Origin: CAYMCQ01 sp964389025
GTDB taxonomy: Bacteria > Verrucomicrobiota > Verrucomicrobiia > Limisphaerales > CAYMCQ01
Direction of reading: 5' to 3'
Length of the DNA stretch: 22,434 bases
Assembly: GCA_964389025.1 (NCBI GenBank)
Contig: CAYMCQ010000071.1
Coordinates: forward strand, 1 to 22,434
Shown: positions 8,410 to 15,320 of the stretch, in pieces
Numbering within the stretch: the first letter of the stretch is position 1
Layout: each line of letters starts with the position of its first letter
Notes under the pieces: generated by a model
Database searches by the model: none
What the model was told of the DNA's origin: nothing
Seen by the model: only the letters and a program-made list of their open reading frames with translations
Translations under genes and position numbers: made by a program

Positions 8410-9995
8410 TGCTTCTCCTCCTTCGCAGCTTCTTCCGGCTTCGACTTCTCACCCTTGCGCGTGTAAATCGCCACCGTCCGATTTTCTTTCGTCAGATATT
8501 GGTTTGCAACGCGCTTTACGTCATCAGCGGTGACGGCTTGGATTTTCGCGCCGGCTTCGTTGATCTCGCGCCAATCGCCATAGCCGTCGTTGTAAACGAG
8601 GTGCATCAGGATCGGAAAATTCGATGTGAGTTTGCGATACTCCGCAGCGGCAAAATTATTTTTCACCTTCTGCAATTCTTCGGCAGGCGTCGTGCTCGTT
8701 TTCAGTTTTTCGATCTCCGCATAAATCCCAGCTTCGACTTCCTCCGGCTTGCGGCCTTCCTTTGCTTCGCCGCCTGCGTTGAAATAACCCGCCCATTTTT
8801 GGGAACCCTGGCTTGCCCAAACTTCTGTCGCCACTTCCGACCCTAGCACAAGTCCCTTGTAAAGCCGGCCCGTGCGAGTGGATAAAATCTGGCCGAGAAT
8901 GTTCAGGGCGTAGGAGTCTTTGTGGCCGAACGGAACCGTGTGCCAGAGGATGTCCGCCTGCGGGTTTGTCTCGGCTTCGGCGTTCATCCGCTTCTCCGCC
9001 TCCTGTTTTATTTCCAGCGTCACGACATCGGGCGGCTCCTTTTCCCCGCGCGGAATCCGACCAAAATATTTTTTCGCGAGCGACTCGGCGGCGTCAGGTT
9101 TCAAATCGCCGACCAAAATCAGCGTGATGTTTTGCGGCGAATAATGAATCGCGTAAAACTCATCCGCCTGGGCTTTGGATATCGCTGGAATGTCCGACGG
9201 CCAGCCCACGACCGGCCAGTGATACGGATGCGATTTCCAGAACATCGAATTGAATTCCTCGCCGAATTTTCCCAGCGGCGTGGATTCCGTCCTCATCCGC
9301 CGCTCCTCAAATACCACGTCGCGCTCCGCATAAAATTCGCGGAAGACCGGATGCAGCAGCCGCTCCGACTCCATCCACATCCAGAGTTCCAGCTTGTTCG
9401 CGGGCACGTTGCAGAAATACGCCGTCATGTCCTCGCTCGTGAACGCGTTCATGCCCGACACGCCGTTGCCGGAATAAATCCTGTCGAATTCATTCTTCAC
9501 CAAAACCTCGCGGTGCTGTTCAATGAGTTTTGTGAACTCTTTTTCCAACTCACGCCAGCGCGCAGTCTTGTTTTCCGGTTTGGACAAGTCGTCAATTTCT
9601 CCCTTGCGAAGCATCCCGCGCATTTTTTGTTCTTCCCGCCGCATTTCGTCGCGCACTTTTTCCTGCGCGGCGATGATTTCCAAATCCTTCTGGTAATTTT
9701 TCGTGCCGATGGTCGGCGTGCCTTTGAACATCATGTGCTCGAACAAATGCGCGATGCCCGTGATGCCCGGCCGTTCGTTCGAACTGCCGACGTGCGCCAC
9801 CCAGCCGCCCGCGACGCTTGGTTCGTCGTGCCGCTCCACGATCAGCAGCGTCATGCCGTTGTCCAAATGTTTTTCGACGACGGGAACTTTCTGCGCGAAC
9901 GCCGGTGAAAGAAATGAAATGAAAACCAAACAAAGCAACCCAGCCTGCCACGCCGAAGCGCCTTGGCGAAGGCGGGTGAATTTTTGATGTCGCAT
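8406..9995 (-). CDS. M16 zinc peptidase, catalytic subunit
   Basis: A 529-aa secreted insulinase/pitrilysin-like protease. The zinc-binding inverted motif HLFEH (83-87 in GIAHLFEHMMFKG) is intact, with the downstream glutamate region AERDVVFEERRMR (223-235). The about 137-residue gap between them includes a charged, probably coiled-coil insert (about 100-165) seen in one bacterial M16 subgroup. The C-terminal half carries the M16_C domain. The N-terminus is a signal peptide ending FLSPAFAQ, but residues 7-19 (TRLRQGASAWQAG) come from a palindromic repeat inserted in frame; without them the peptide would read MRHQKFLLCLVFISFL. Its stop overlaps the next M16 gene by 4 nt. Catalytic/non-catalytic M16 pairs form heterodimers in mitochondria and some bacteria, and the same is inferred here. 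Substrate unknown. Confidence 0.92.
   Translation of the reverse strand: MRHQKFTRLRQGASAWQAGLLCLVFISFLSPAFAQKVPVVEKHLDNGMTLLIVERHDEPSVAGGWVAHVGSSNERPGITGIAHLFEHMMFKGTPTIGTKNYQKDLEIIAAQEKVRDEMRREEQKMRGMLRKGEIDDLSKPENKTARWRELEKEFTKLIEQHREVLVKNEFDRIYSGNGVSGMNAFTSEDMTAYFCNVPANKLELWMWMESERLLHPVFREFYAERDVVFEERRMRTESTPLGKFGEEFNSMFWKSHPYHWPVVGWPSDIPAISKAQADEFYAIHYSPQNITLILVGDLKPDAAESLAKKYFGRIPRGEKEPPDVVTLEIKQEAEKRMNAEAETNPQADILWHTVPFGHKDSYALNILGQILSTRTGRLYKGLVLGSEVATEVWASQGSQKWAGYFNAGGEAKEGRKPEEVEAGIYAEIEKLKTSTTPAEELQKVKNNFAAAEYRKLTSNFPILMHLVYNDGYGDWREINEAGAKIQAVTADDVKRVANQYLTKENRTVAIYTRKGEKSKPEEAAKEEKQ
9939..9977. repeat. Type-2 palindromic repeat in M16 signal peptide
   Basis: A 39-nt in-frame insertion encoding residues 7-19 of the catalytic M16 protein. 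Its core, read on the minus strand, is CTTCGCCAAGGCGCTTCG, which recurs with one change inside arsS (15471-15488). A related copy lies at 10083-10111. It is an imperfect palindrome (CGCCTTCGCC facing GGCGCTTCGGCG). Confidence 0.55.
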
Positions 9996-10082
9996 ATCGC
10001 GGGATTTTTTTTCCTAAACTGTCTGACCAAGTTACGTTCCACCCGTTCAAGAGCAAACAAATAAAATCAACCGCGAGATTGC

Positions 10083-10111
10083 CGCGCCGTAGCGCGAAGC
10101 GCGAAGGCGTG
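10083..10111. repeat. Type-2 palindromic repeat before the M16 operon
   Basis: A GC-rich run (minus strand CGCCTTCGCGCTTCGCGCTACGG) immediately after the stop of the glycosyltransferase fusion. It shares the CGCCTTCGC...CTTCG...CGG pattern with 9939-9977 in the same orientation. The rest of the intergenic region (9996-10082) is AT-richer and probably holds the M16 promoter, but I see no convincing -35/-10 pair. Confidence 0.4.
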
Positions 10112-11440
10112 TCAGCGTTTCCGTTCCTGCGAAGTTTGCGCGTAAATTTCCGCGAGCTTCGCGGCTGGCTGTCCGAGATGATAACCCGCAACCATCCGTT
10201 TGTTGATCCAGGTCGCTCGCAAAAATCCCAGCCGCTTCCAGCGCCGGCCTGATGTGATCGCTTTTTGACTTAGCGTGACGATGCGCCCGCGACGACGCAA
10301 GCGGCGCACAAACTCGTAGTCCTCCATGATCGCCACGTCCGCGAACCCGCCCAATTCCTCGAAGGCCGACCGCCGCAGAAACAAACCTTGATCGCCATAA
10401 GGCAATTGCCACCAGCGCGAACGCAAATTTGTGGTCCACTCCACAAACCATTTTCCAGCGAAGCCGGCATCAATACGAAATCCAAATGCGCCGGCGACGA
10501 TACCCGGCTGTCCGAGCGTTTCTTGCACGACGCGCGCCCAGTTGTCCGGCAACACGGTGTCGGCATGGAGAAAGAGTAAAAGATTGCCCGTGGCTCGCGC
10601 CGCACCCGCGTTCATCTGCCAGGCGCGGCCCGGTGACGATTCGACCACTCTTGCGCCCGCTGTGCGAGCGCGTTGCGTCGTGTCGTCCGTGCTGCCGCCG
10701 TCCACCACGAAGACTTCGTGCGGATTGTCGCATCGAACGGATTCCAGCGTAGCCGCGATGTGTTCTGCCTCGTTCAACGCCGGGATGATGACGCTCACAC
10801 GCTGCGGGCCACCTTCCTCCGACTCAATCAGCCGTTGCCAGTCCTGAAAATCCTCCGGGACATCAAGATCGGGCAACGGTTCAAGAAGTGCCGGCGTGAT
10901 GTTCCTCGGCGCCAATGCGCGCTTTGAATCAGCAAGAACTGTTTCCGTGCCCCATGGGATGCCCTCGAAAAGCTCTGGGATGAACCTGGTCAACCCGATA
11001 AGGTAATAACCGCCGTCATACGCCTGGCCAAACACCACCGTCGCCAGCGCGAGCCGCTCGAACGCCGCCGTCAACCTGTCGGACGTCAGCTCAGGGCAAT
11101 CGCTGCCGATGATGACCGTGCCCTGTGAACCCTCCTGGAAACTGTCCTCAAAGGCGCGGGCCATGCGCTGGCCCAGATCGCCGTCGCCTTGTGGACGGGA
11201 CACGAACCCGTCGCCCAACCAGCTCTGAAACGCTTTGGCGTCGCCGCCGTCGAAACGAATTTCCAGTTCGGCTCCGGACGCCGCGCATGCGCCGAGCGCC
11301 GCACGAAACGTCCGCAACAACAGCCGCCGTTGCAACGCCGCCGCGCCTTCAGCGCCAAGCGTCGGAATGAGGCGCGTCTTGACTTTCCCCGGCACGGGAT
11401 GGCGGGTGAAAAGAATCAGGCGCTGGCGAGCTCCGTTCAT
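10112..11440 (-). CDS. TIGR04282-TIGR04283 fusion, arsenosugar glycosyltransferase
   Basis: A 442-aa fusion of two domains usually encoded by separate genes. Residues 1-205 are a DUF2064/TIGR04282 nucleotidyl/glycosyltransferase-like domain (LILFTRHPVPGKVKTRLIP at 8-26, GSDCPELT at 112-119, DGGYYLIGL at 142-150, DLDVPED at 191-197). Residues 213-442 are a TIGR04283 GT2 domain (VSVIIPALNEAEHI at 215-228, VVDGGSTDDT at 245-254, HADT at 292-295, then YGDQGLFL). Both families are named for association with arsenosugar biosynthesis and are commonly found near ArsS and ArsM, as here. Together they probably build or transfer the sugar moiety after ArsS. The gene begins 19 nt after the flavoprotein stop, consistent with one operon. 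Confidence 0.9.
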   Translation of the reverse strand: MNGARQRLILFTRHPVPGKVKTRLIPTLGAEGAAALQRRLLLRTFRAALGACAASGAELEIRFDGGDAKAFQSWLGDGFVSRPQGDGDLGQRMARAFEDSFQEGSQGTVIIGSDCPELTSDRLTAAFERLALATVVFGQAYDGGYYLIGLTRFIPELFEGIPWGTETVLADSKRALAPRNITPALLEPLPDLDVPEDFQDWQRLIESEEGGPQRVSVIIPALNEAEHIAATLESVRCDNPHEVFVVDGGSTDDTTQRARTAGARVVESSPGRAWQMNAGAARATGNLLLFLHADTVLPDNWARVVQETLGQPGIVAGAFGFRIDAGFAGKWFVEWTTNLRSRWWQLPYGDQGLFLRRSAFEELGGFADVAIMEDYEFVRRLRRRGRIVTLSQKAITSGRRWKRLGFLRATWINKRMVAGYHLGQPAAKLAEIYAQTSQERKR

Positions 11441-11459
11441 CGGTGACTAAACACTACCA

Positions 11460-12989
11460 TCATCGCCGCCAAGCAAGCCAGCGCTGCATGAGCTTCTTCA
11501 CGGTCGGAGTCAGACGCGTCCGGTTGTAAGCGTCGCCGCATTGGCGAATCGCCTCCGTCTGAGTCGGATAGGGGTGAATCACTGATGCAAGTTTTCCGAG
11601 GCCAAGTTTTGCCGCCATCGCGACGCTAATTTCAGAAATCATTTCGCCGGCGCGACGCGCCACGATGGTCGCGCCGAGAATTTTATCGCTGCGTTTCCTG
11701 ACGTGAATTTTTACGAAGCCTTCATCTTCGCCGTCCGCAATGGCACGATCCACATCTTTGAAATGGCGCACGTAGGTGTCCAGTTCGAGACCGCGCTCGC
11801 GAGCTTCCCGCTCGTAAAGGCCGACGTGCGCAATCTCCGGGTCGGTGAAGGTGCACCACGGCATCGTCATCGCGCTGAGTTTTTTGCGACCGAGGAACAG
11901 CGCGTTTTGGATCACGATGCGCGCGGCCAAATCAGCAGCGTGAGTAAATTTCCATTTCATGCAAACATCGCCTGCGGCGTAAATGCGCGGATTCGTCGTC
12001 TGCAAATGGTCGTTCACCCGCACGCCTTCGCGCATGTCATATTGCACCCCAACCGTTTCGAGATTCAGGCCCTCAACGTTCGGCGCACGGCCAGCACCCG
12101 CGAGGATTTCATCCACGGCGACTGAATTCGTTTTGCCATTCGATTCAAAATGAACCAGCTTTTCGCCGGCCTTGCGTTCCACGCGAATGATTTTCGCATT
12201 GAGCGCGAGTCGAATGCCTTCCCGAATAAATCCATTTTGCACAATCGCCGCCGCGTCCACGTCTTCGCGGTCGAGCAAGTGCGCGTTCTTGTGAAACAGG
12301 ACGGTTTGCGAACCGAGACGCTGAAACGCTTGCGCGAGTTCGCAGCCAATCGGCCCGCCCCCGATGACCGCGAGTCGGCGCGGGCGTTCGGTGAGATTGA
12401 AAACTGTTTCGTTCGTGAGAAAACCCGCTTCGCTCAAACCTTCAATCGGTGGTTGAACTGCGCGCGCGCCTGTCGCTATGACTGCGCGTTTAAACCGCAA
12501 GGTTTTTCCTGCAACTTCGATTGTGTCTCGTCCGGAAAAATGCGCTTCGCCAAGAAAAATATCCACGCCGAGTTTTGTGAATCGCTCCGCCGAATCGTGA
12601 TGGCTGATTCCTGCGCGCAGCTTTCGCATTCGTTCCATCACCGCGGCGAAGTTCACGTCCACGTCTGCCGGCACGCGCACACCGAAACGTTCCGCGTCGC
12701 GCACATCGAATGCCGCGCGCGATGAACGAATGATGCACTTCGACGGAACACAGCCGACGTTCAGACAATCGCCGCCCATGAGATTTTTTTCGATGAGCGC
12801 AACCTTCGCTCCGAGTCCAGCCGCGCCAACCGCGGTGACGAGTCCCGCCGTGCCTGCACCGATGACGACGAGGTTGTAGCGCGGCGCAGGCGTCGGGTTC
12901 ACCCAATCGGACGGATGCACTTGCGAGACAAGTTCCTGATTGAACTTGTCCCACGGCGAAACGAGCGGCGCACCGGCTGGTTTGTTCAT
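11460..12989 (-). CDS. Mercuric-reductase-like pyridine nucleotide-disulfide oxidoreductase
   Basis: A 509-aa class I flavoprotein disulfide reductase. It has an FAD-binding VIGAGTAG (42-49), the redox-active pair in GGDCLNVGCVPSK (C75 and C80), an NAD(P)-binding GGGPIGCELA, and a C-terminal dimer-face HPYPTQTE (H472, E479). It resembles mercuric reductase-like proteins but lacks an N-terminal heavy-metal domain and the C-terminal Cys pair of MerA, so mercury reduction is not supported. Such enzymes co-occur with TVP38 proteins and the ArsS gene set; dithiol or arsenical redox chemistry is plausible but unproven. The ATG at 12989 overlaps the TVP38 stop (ATGA), so translation is coupled. A longer in-frame extension to 13172 would overlap the TVP38 coding region and was rejected. 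Confidence 0.9.
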   Translation of the reverse strand: MNKPAGAPLVSPWDKFNQELVSQVHPSDWVNPTPAPRYNLVVIGAGTAGLVTAVGAAGLGAKVALIEKNLMGGDCLNVGCVPSKCIIRSSRAAFDVRDAERFGVRVPADVDVNFAAVMERMRKLRAGISHHDSAERFTKLGVDIFLGEAHFSGRDTIEVAGKTLRFKRAVIATGARAVQPPIEGLSEAGFLTNETVFNLTERPRRLAVIGGGPIGCELAQAFQRLGSQTVLFHKNAHLLDREDVDAAAIVQNGFIREGIRLALNAKIIRVERKAGEKLVHFESNGKTNSVAVDEILAGAGRAPNVEGLNLETVGVQYDMREGVRVNDHLQTTNPRIYAAGDVCMKWKFTHAADLAARIVIQNALFLGRKKLSAMTMPWCTFTDPEIAHVGLYEREARERGLELDTYVRHFKDVDRAIADGEDEGFVKIHVRKRSDKILGATIVARRAGEMISEISVAMAAKLGLGKLASVIHPYPTQTEAIRQCGDAYNRTRLTPTVKKLMQRWLAWRR

Positions 12990-13672
12990 TGCGCTGTTTT
13001 TTGCGCCAGCGCTTTTCTGGCGATGCGTGTGAGGACAACGGTGACCACGATCGTTGCGACAAGACCGACGCCGCGCAGCGCCCATTCCGCCGGGGTGGTC
13101 TGCCGCGCGCCCGCGTTGGCGAGCGAACCGATATAAACATACAGCACCGTTCCGGGCATCATGCCAATCCACGACGCAAGCACGTAGTCGCGCAATGAAA
13201 CTCGCGTGAGGCCGAAAGCGTAATTCAACAATGAAAATGGGAACACCGGAGAAAGCCGCACCAGCCCCACGATTTTCCAGCCTTCATCAGCCACGGCTTT
13301 GTCAATCGCGGCAAACTTGGGATTGCCCGCGATTTTTTTCGCAACCCAATCGCGCGCGAAGTAGCGGCCAACGAGAAACGCCGCCGTTGCGCCAAGCGTC
13401 GAGGAAATGGAAACCAGAATTGAACCTTTGACCACGCCAAACAGCGCGCCCGCGCCGATGGTCAACACCGAGCCGGGAACAAAAAGCACGCAAGCCAGAA
13501 TGTAAATGACCACGAAAATGACCAAGCCCCAGATTCCCAGGCCGGAAATCCAGTCGAGTGCGCTCTTGAGAAAATCGCGCAGCACGGTCGGAAGTTTGAA
13601 GTAAAAAATCGCCACCACCACTGCCACTGCAACCAGAACTCTCACGATCCATTTCCATTTGCTGAATTTCAT
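12986..13672 (-). CDS. TVP38/TMEM64 (VTT domain) membrane protein
   Basis: A 228-aa integral membrane protein of the DedA/VTT superfamily. It has an N-terminal helix (about 9-26), then a segment with FVPGSVLTIGAGALFGVVKG (about 65-84), the re-entrant-loop region GATAAFLVGRYFARDW (about 94-109), and VRLSPVFPFSLLNYAFGLTRV followed by a GTVLYVYIGS motif, all typical. Members are thought to move lipids or act as transporters. Gene pairs with the flavin disulfide reductase are frequent in bacteria. It begins 6 nt after the transglutaminase stop and overlaps the flavoprotein start by 4 nt. Its substrate here cannot be told; export of an arsenical or a lipid step is speculation. Confidence 0.9.
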   Translation of the reverse strand: MKFSKWKWIVRVLVAVAVVVAIFYFKLPTVLRDFLKSALDWISGLGIWGLVIFVVIYILACVLFVPGSVLTIGAGALFGVVKGSILVSISSTLGATAAFLVGRYFARDWVAKKIAGNPKFAAIDKAVADEGWKIVGLVRLSPVFPFSLLNYAFGLTRVSLRDYVLASWIGMMPGTVLYVYIGSLANAGARQTTPAEWALRGVGLVATIVVTVVLTRIARKALAQKTAQ

Positions 13673-13678
13673 TTCCGG

Positions 13679-15013
13679 TCATCCGGGACGGCGGAATAGA
13701 AATTCTGTTTTGACCTTGATCGGTTTGCCGTCCATTTCCATCACGGGATAGGCGAGGAAATTGATCGGGCCGGAAGCCGGCTCCGGCTCGACGACGAGAT
13801 CGCGGCCTTTGCTCAACTCGAAGCGATTCGCCGGATGATGGCCGAAGTAATAATCGGCGAGGCTTGAATTCTTGTCGGCTTCGCTGATGTCCACGGGAAT
13901 CCACTTGCCGTCCGCGAAAAATTCCGCCCAACAGTGGTAACCGTCAATGCCGCCGTCATTTCGCTCTGAAGGAATCGCGGCGCCGATGGCGAAGCGCGCC
14001 GGAAGACCGGCCTCCCGCGCCAGCCCGATGAAGTAGGCATGAAAGTCCGAGCAATTGCCGGTGCGCGCGTCGCAGGCATAGACGGCGTCGCCGCGTCCCC
14101 AACCCGGGCCGTATTTTGCGTAGCGCAATTTTTCGATCACGTGGTCATAGAGCGCGCGTCCGCGGTCCATGTCCGTCTTTTTCCCGCGCGTCACTTGCCG
14201 GGCAATCGCGGTGAAGGTTTCATTCGTCGGCACAAGCGTTTCTGGCTTCAAGTATTTTTCCACGTTCGGCTCTCGAACTGCATATTCGCCTTTCTCGAAG
14301 CGCTTGACTCGATACTGGATTTCAATCGTCTTGCCGCTGTCGGCAGGGCGGGCGTTCAGGAAAAGAACCTTGTTCCCATGCACGCGCTCATCCAACTCGC
14401 GCAATTGTTCGGGCGCGGAAATGTTTTTGACTTCGACGCGCTGGAACGAATCGGACGCAGCCAATGGCAGCCAAAGTTTCGCGTCGCCCGTGATTTCCGG
14501 CAGCTTGGCGCGATAAATAAATTCAAACTCGTCCGCGCCGTTGATGACGCCCAGCAAACGCCGGGGCGCATTCTTGGCAGGGACTTTATACCATGTGCCG
14601 TCCCGTCTTTGTTGCCAAAGGTAGAGCGGGTGGCTGTTGACTTTGTGGACGCTGGTTTCCGTCACCGTCATGGCGCCGGGCGCGCCTTTCATAAAAAAGT
14701 CCACATCGTAAACCGGCCCGTCGGTCCCGACCAAATCCACGCACGCGAAGCTGACGCCGCCGCCGAGGTCGGCCAGATATTCCAGATGAACCCGGACGAG
14801 TTGGAGTCCCAATTCCTTCCCCTTGTGCTGGAGCTTGAAGTAGCCGCCACTGGCCTTCGATTGTTCGGCGATGTGTTTCTCGATCGCGGCGGCGATGTCA
14901 TCAATGCTCGCTGAGGGGCCGCCGCTCATCTCTGAACGCTGCCGCGTGCAACCGGGCAGCAGCGCGGTAAAGCTTATCAAGCACGCCAAAACAAAAACAC
15001 ATCGCGCAGTCAT
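13679..15013 (-). CDS. Transglutaminase-like lipoprotein with extra N-terminal domain
   Basis: A 444-aa predicted lipoprotein: signal peptide with lipobox LLPGC (C22). The C-terminal half is a transglutaminase-core domain with its full triad: C321 in TGNCSDFHAYF, H360 in GYHCWAEFF and D375 in WIPVDISEA. Members act as cysteine peptidases, amidases or cross-linking enzymes in the periplasm. Between them, about residues 33-145, is a second module (GYFKLQHKGKELGLQLVRVH, then FACVDLVG, VYDVDFFMKG, VTETSVHKVNSHPLYLW). I recall this pattern as a small free-standing periplasmic domain in other bacteria, with no known function, so this looks like a domain fusion. It lies 63 nt after a mini-lipoprotein gene and 6 nt before TVP38. 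What it does in an arsenosugar-type cluster is unknown. Confidence 0.85.
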   Translation of the reverse strand: MTARCVFVLACLISFTALLPGCTRQRSEMSGGPSASIDDIAAAIEKHIAEQSKASGGYFKLQHKGKELGLQLVRVHLEYLADLGGGVSFACVDLVGTDGPVYDVDFFMKGAPGAMTVTETSVHKVNSHPLYLWQQRRDGTWYKVPAKNAPRRLLGVINGADEFEFIYRAKLPEITGDAKLWLPLAASDSFQRVEVKNISAPEQLRELDERVHGNKVLFLNARPADSGKTIEIQYRVKRFEKGEYAVREPNVEKYLKPETLVPTNETFTAIARQVTRGKKTDMDRGRALYDHVIEKLRYAKYGPGWGRGDAVYACDARTGNCSDFHAYFIGLAREAGLPARFAIGAAIPSERNDGGIDGYHCWAEFFADGKWIPVDISEADKNSSLADYYFGHHPANRFELSKGRDLVVEPEPASGPINFLAYPVMEMDGKPIKVKTEFLFRRPG

Positions 15014-15076
15014 CGTTTGTCGTTTCCGAGGCTGTGAAGGGTTGCCGTATTGCCCGTTGTCAGGCCGCCTGAGCTG

Positions 15077-15208
15077 CTATGGCTTGGTCGGATGCTCCTG
15101 TTTGCTCGGATGTTCTTCCGAATTCTTGCACGCCGAGAGCGCCAGCGCCGAAACGAAACAGATCAAGAGCAGCCACGACAACTTCCTGAGTTTGGTTTGA
15201 TTTTTCAT
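15077..15208 (-). CDS. Small lipoprotein (43 aa, EHP-type)
   Basis: A 43-residue ORF: basic start MKNQTKLRKLSW, hydrophobic core LLLICFVSALAL, lipobox LSAC (C27), then a short polar tail KNSEEHPSKQEHPTKP with two EHP motifs. Mature length is only about 17 residues. Mini-lipoproteins with a CK...EHP..EHP tail recur in Verrucomicrobiota in my recollection; none has an assigned function. It lies between arsS (112 nt downstream of its stop) and the transglutaminase gene (63 nt upstream). No strong Shine-Dalgarno is visible; a perfect 8-bp inverted repeat lies 12 nt upstream of the ATG. Confidence 0.62.
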   Translation of the reverse strand: MKNQTKLRKLSWLLLICFVSALALSACKNSEEHPSKQEHPTKP

Positions 15209-15220
15209 AGTTTTGATGCT

Positions 15221-15243
15221 GGACTGCACATTGTTTGCAGTCC
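15221..15243. promoter_or_regulatory. Inverted repeat upstream of the small lipoprotein
   Basis: Perfect 8-bp arms GGACTGCA (15221-15228) and TGCAGTCC (15236-15243) with a 7-nt loop. It sits 12 nt before the ATG of the small lipoprotein and 77 nt after arsS. It could be an operator, an mRNA hairpin controlling translation, or a terminator without a U-tract for the arsS transcript. Confidence 0.35.
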
Positions 15244-15320
15244 TTGGAACAATAGATGACCGAGCCGGGGGAAATACTCCACAAAAAAATGGTGAATTTT
15301 TTGACGATAAGTTCAGCGTG

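Noticed and set aside
8922..9908. Long plus-strand open frames, here and at 14039-14914 and 19151-20107.
   Set aside because: They are antisense to well-supported genes and have no recognisable domains; they reflect codon bias of the opposite strand.
11460..12989. True mercuric reductase (MerA).
   Set aside because: The N-terminal heavy-metal domain and C-terminal vicinal cysteines are absent, and no other mer genes are nearby.
12990..13172. Extension of the flavoprotein start upstream to 13172.
   Set aside because: It lies within the TVP38 coding region and encodes no recognisable sequence. The ATGA overlap at 12989 is a better start.
15060..15284. Cys-rich ORF with VIYCSKDCKQC, slightly like the metal-binding end of YHS domains.
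   Set aside because: It overlaps the better-supported mini-lipoprotein in another frame, lacks the rest of a YHS domain, and ends in low-complexity sequence.
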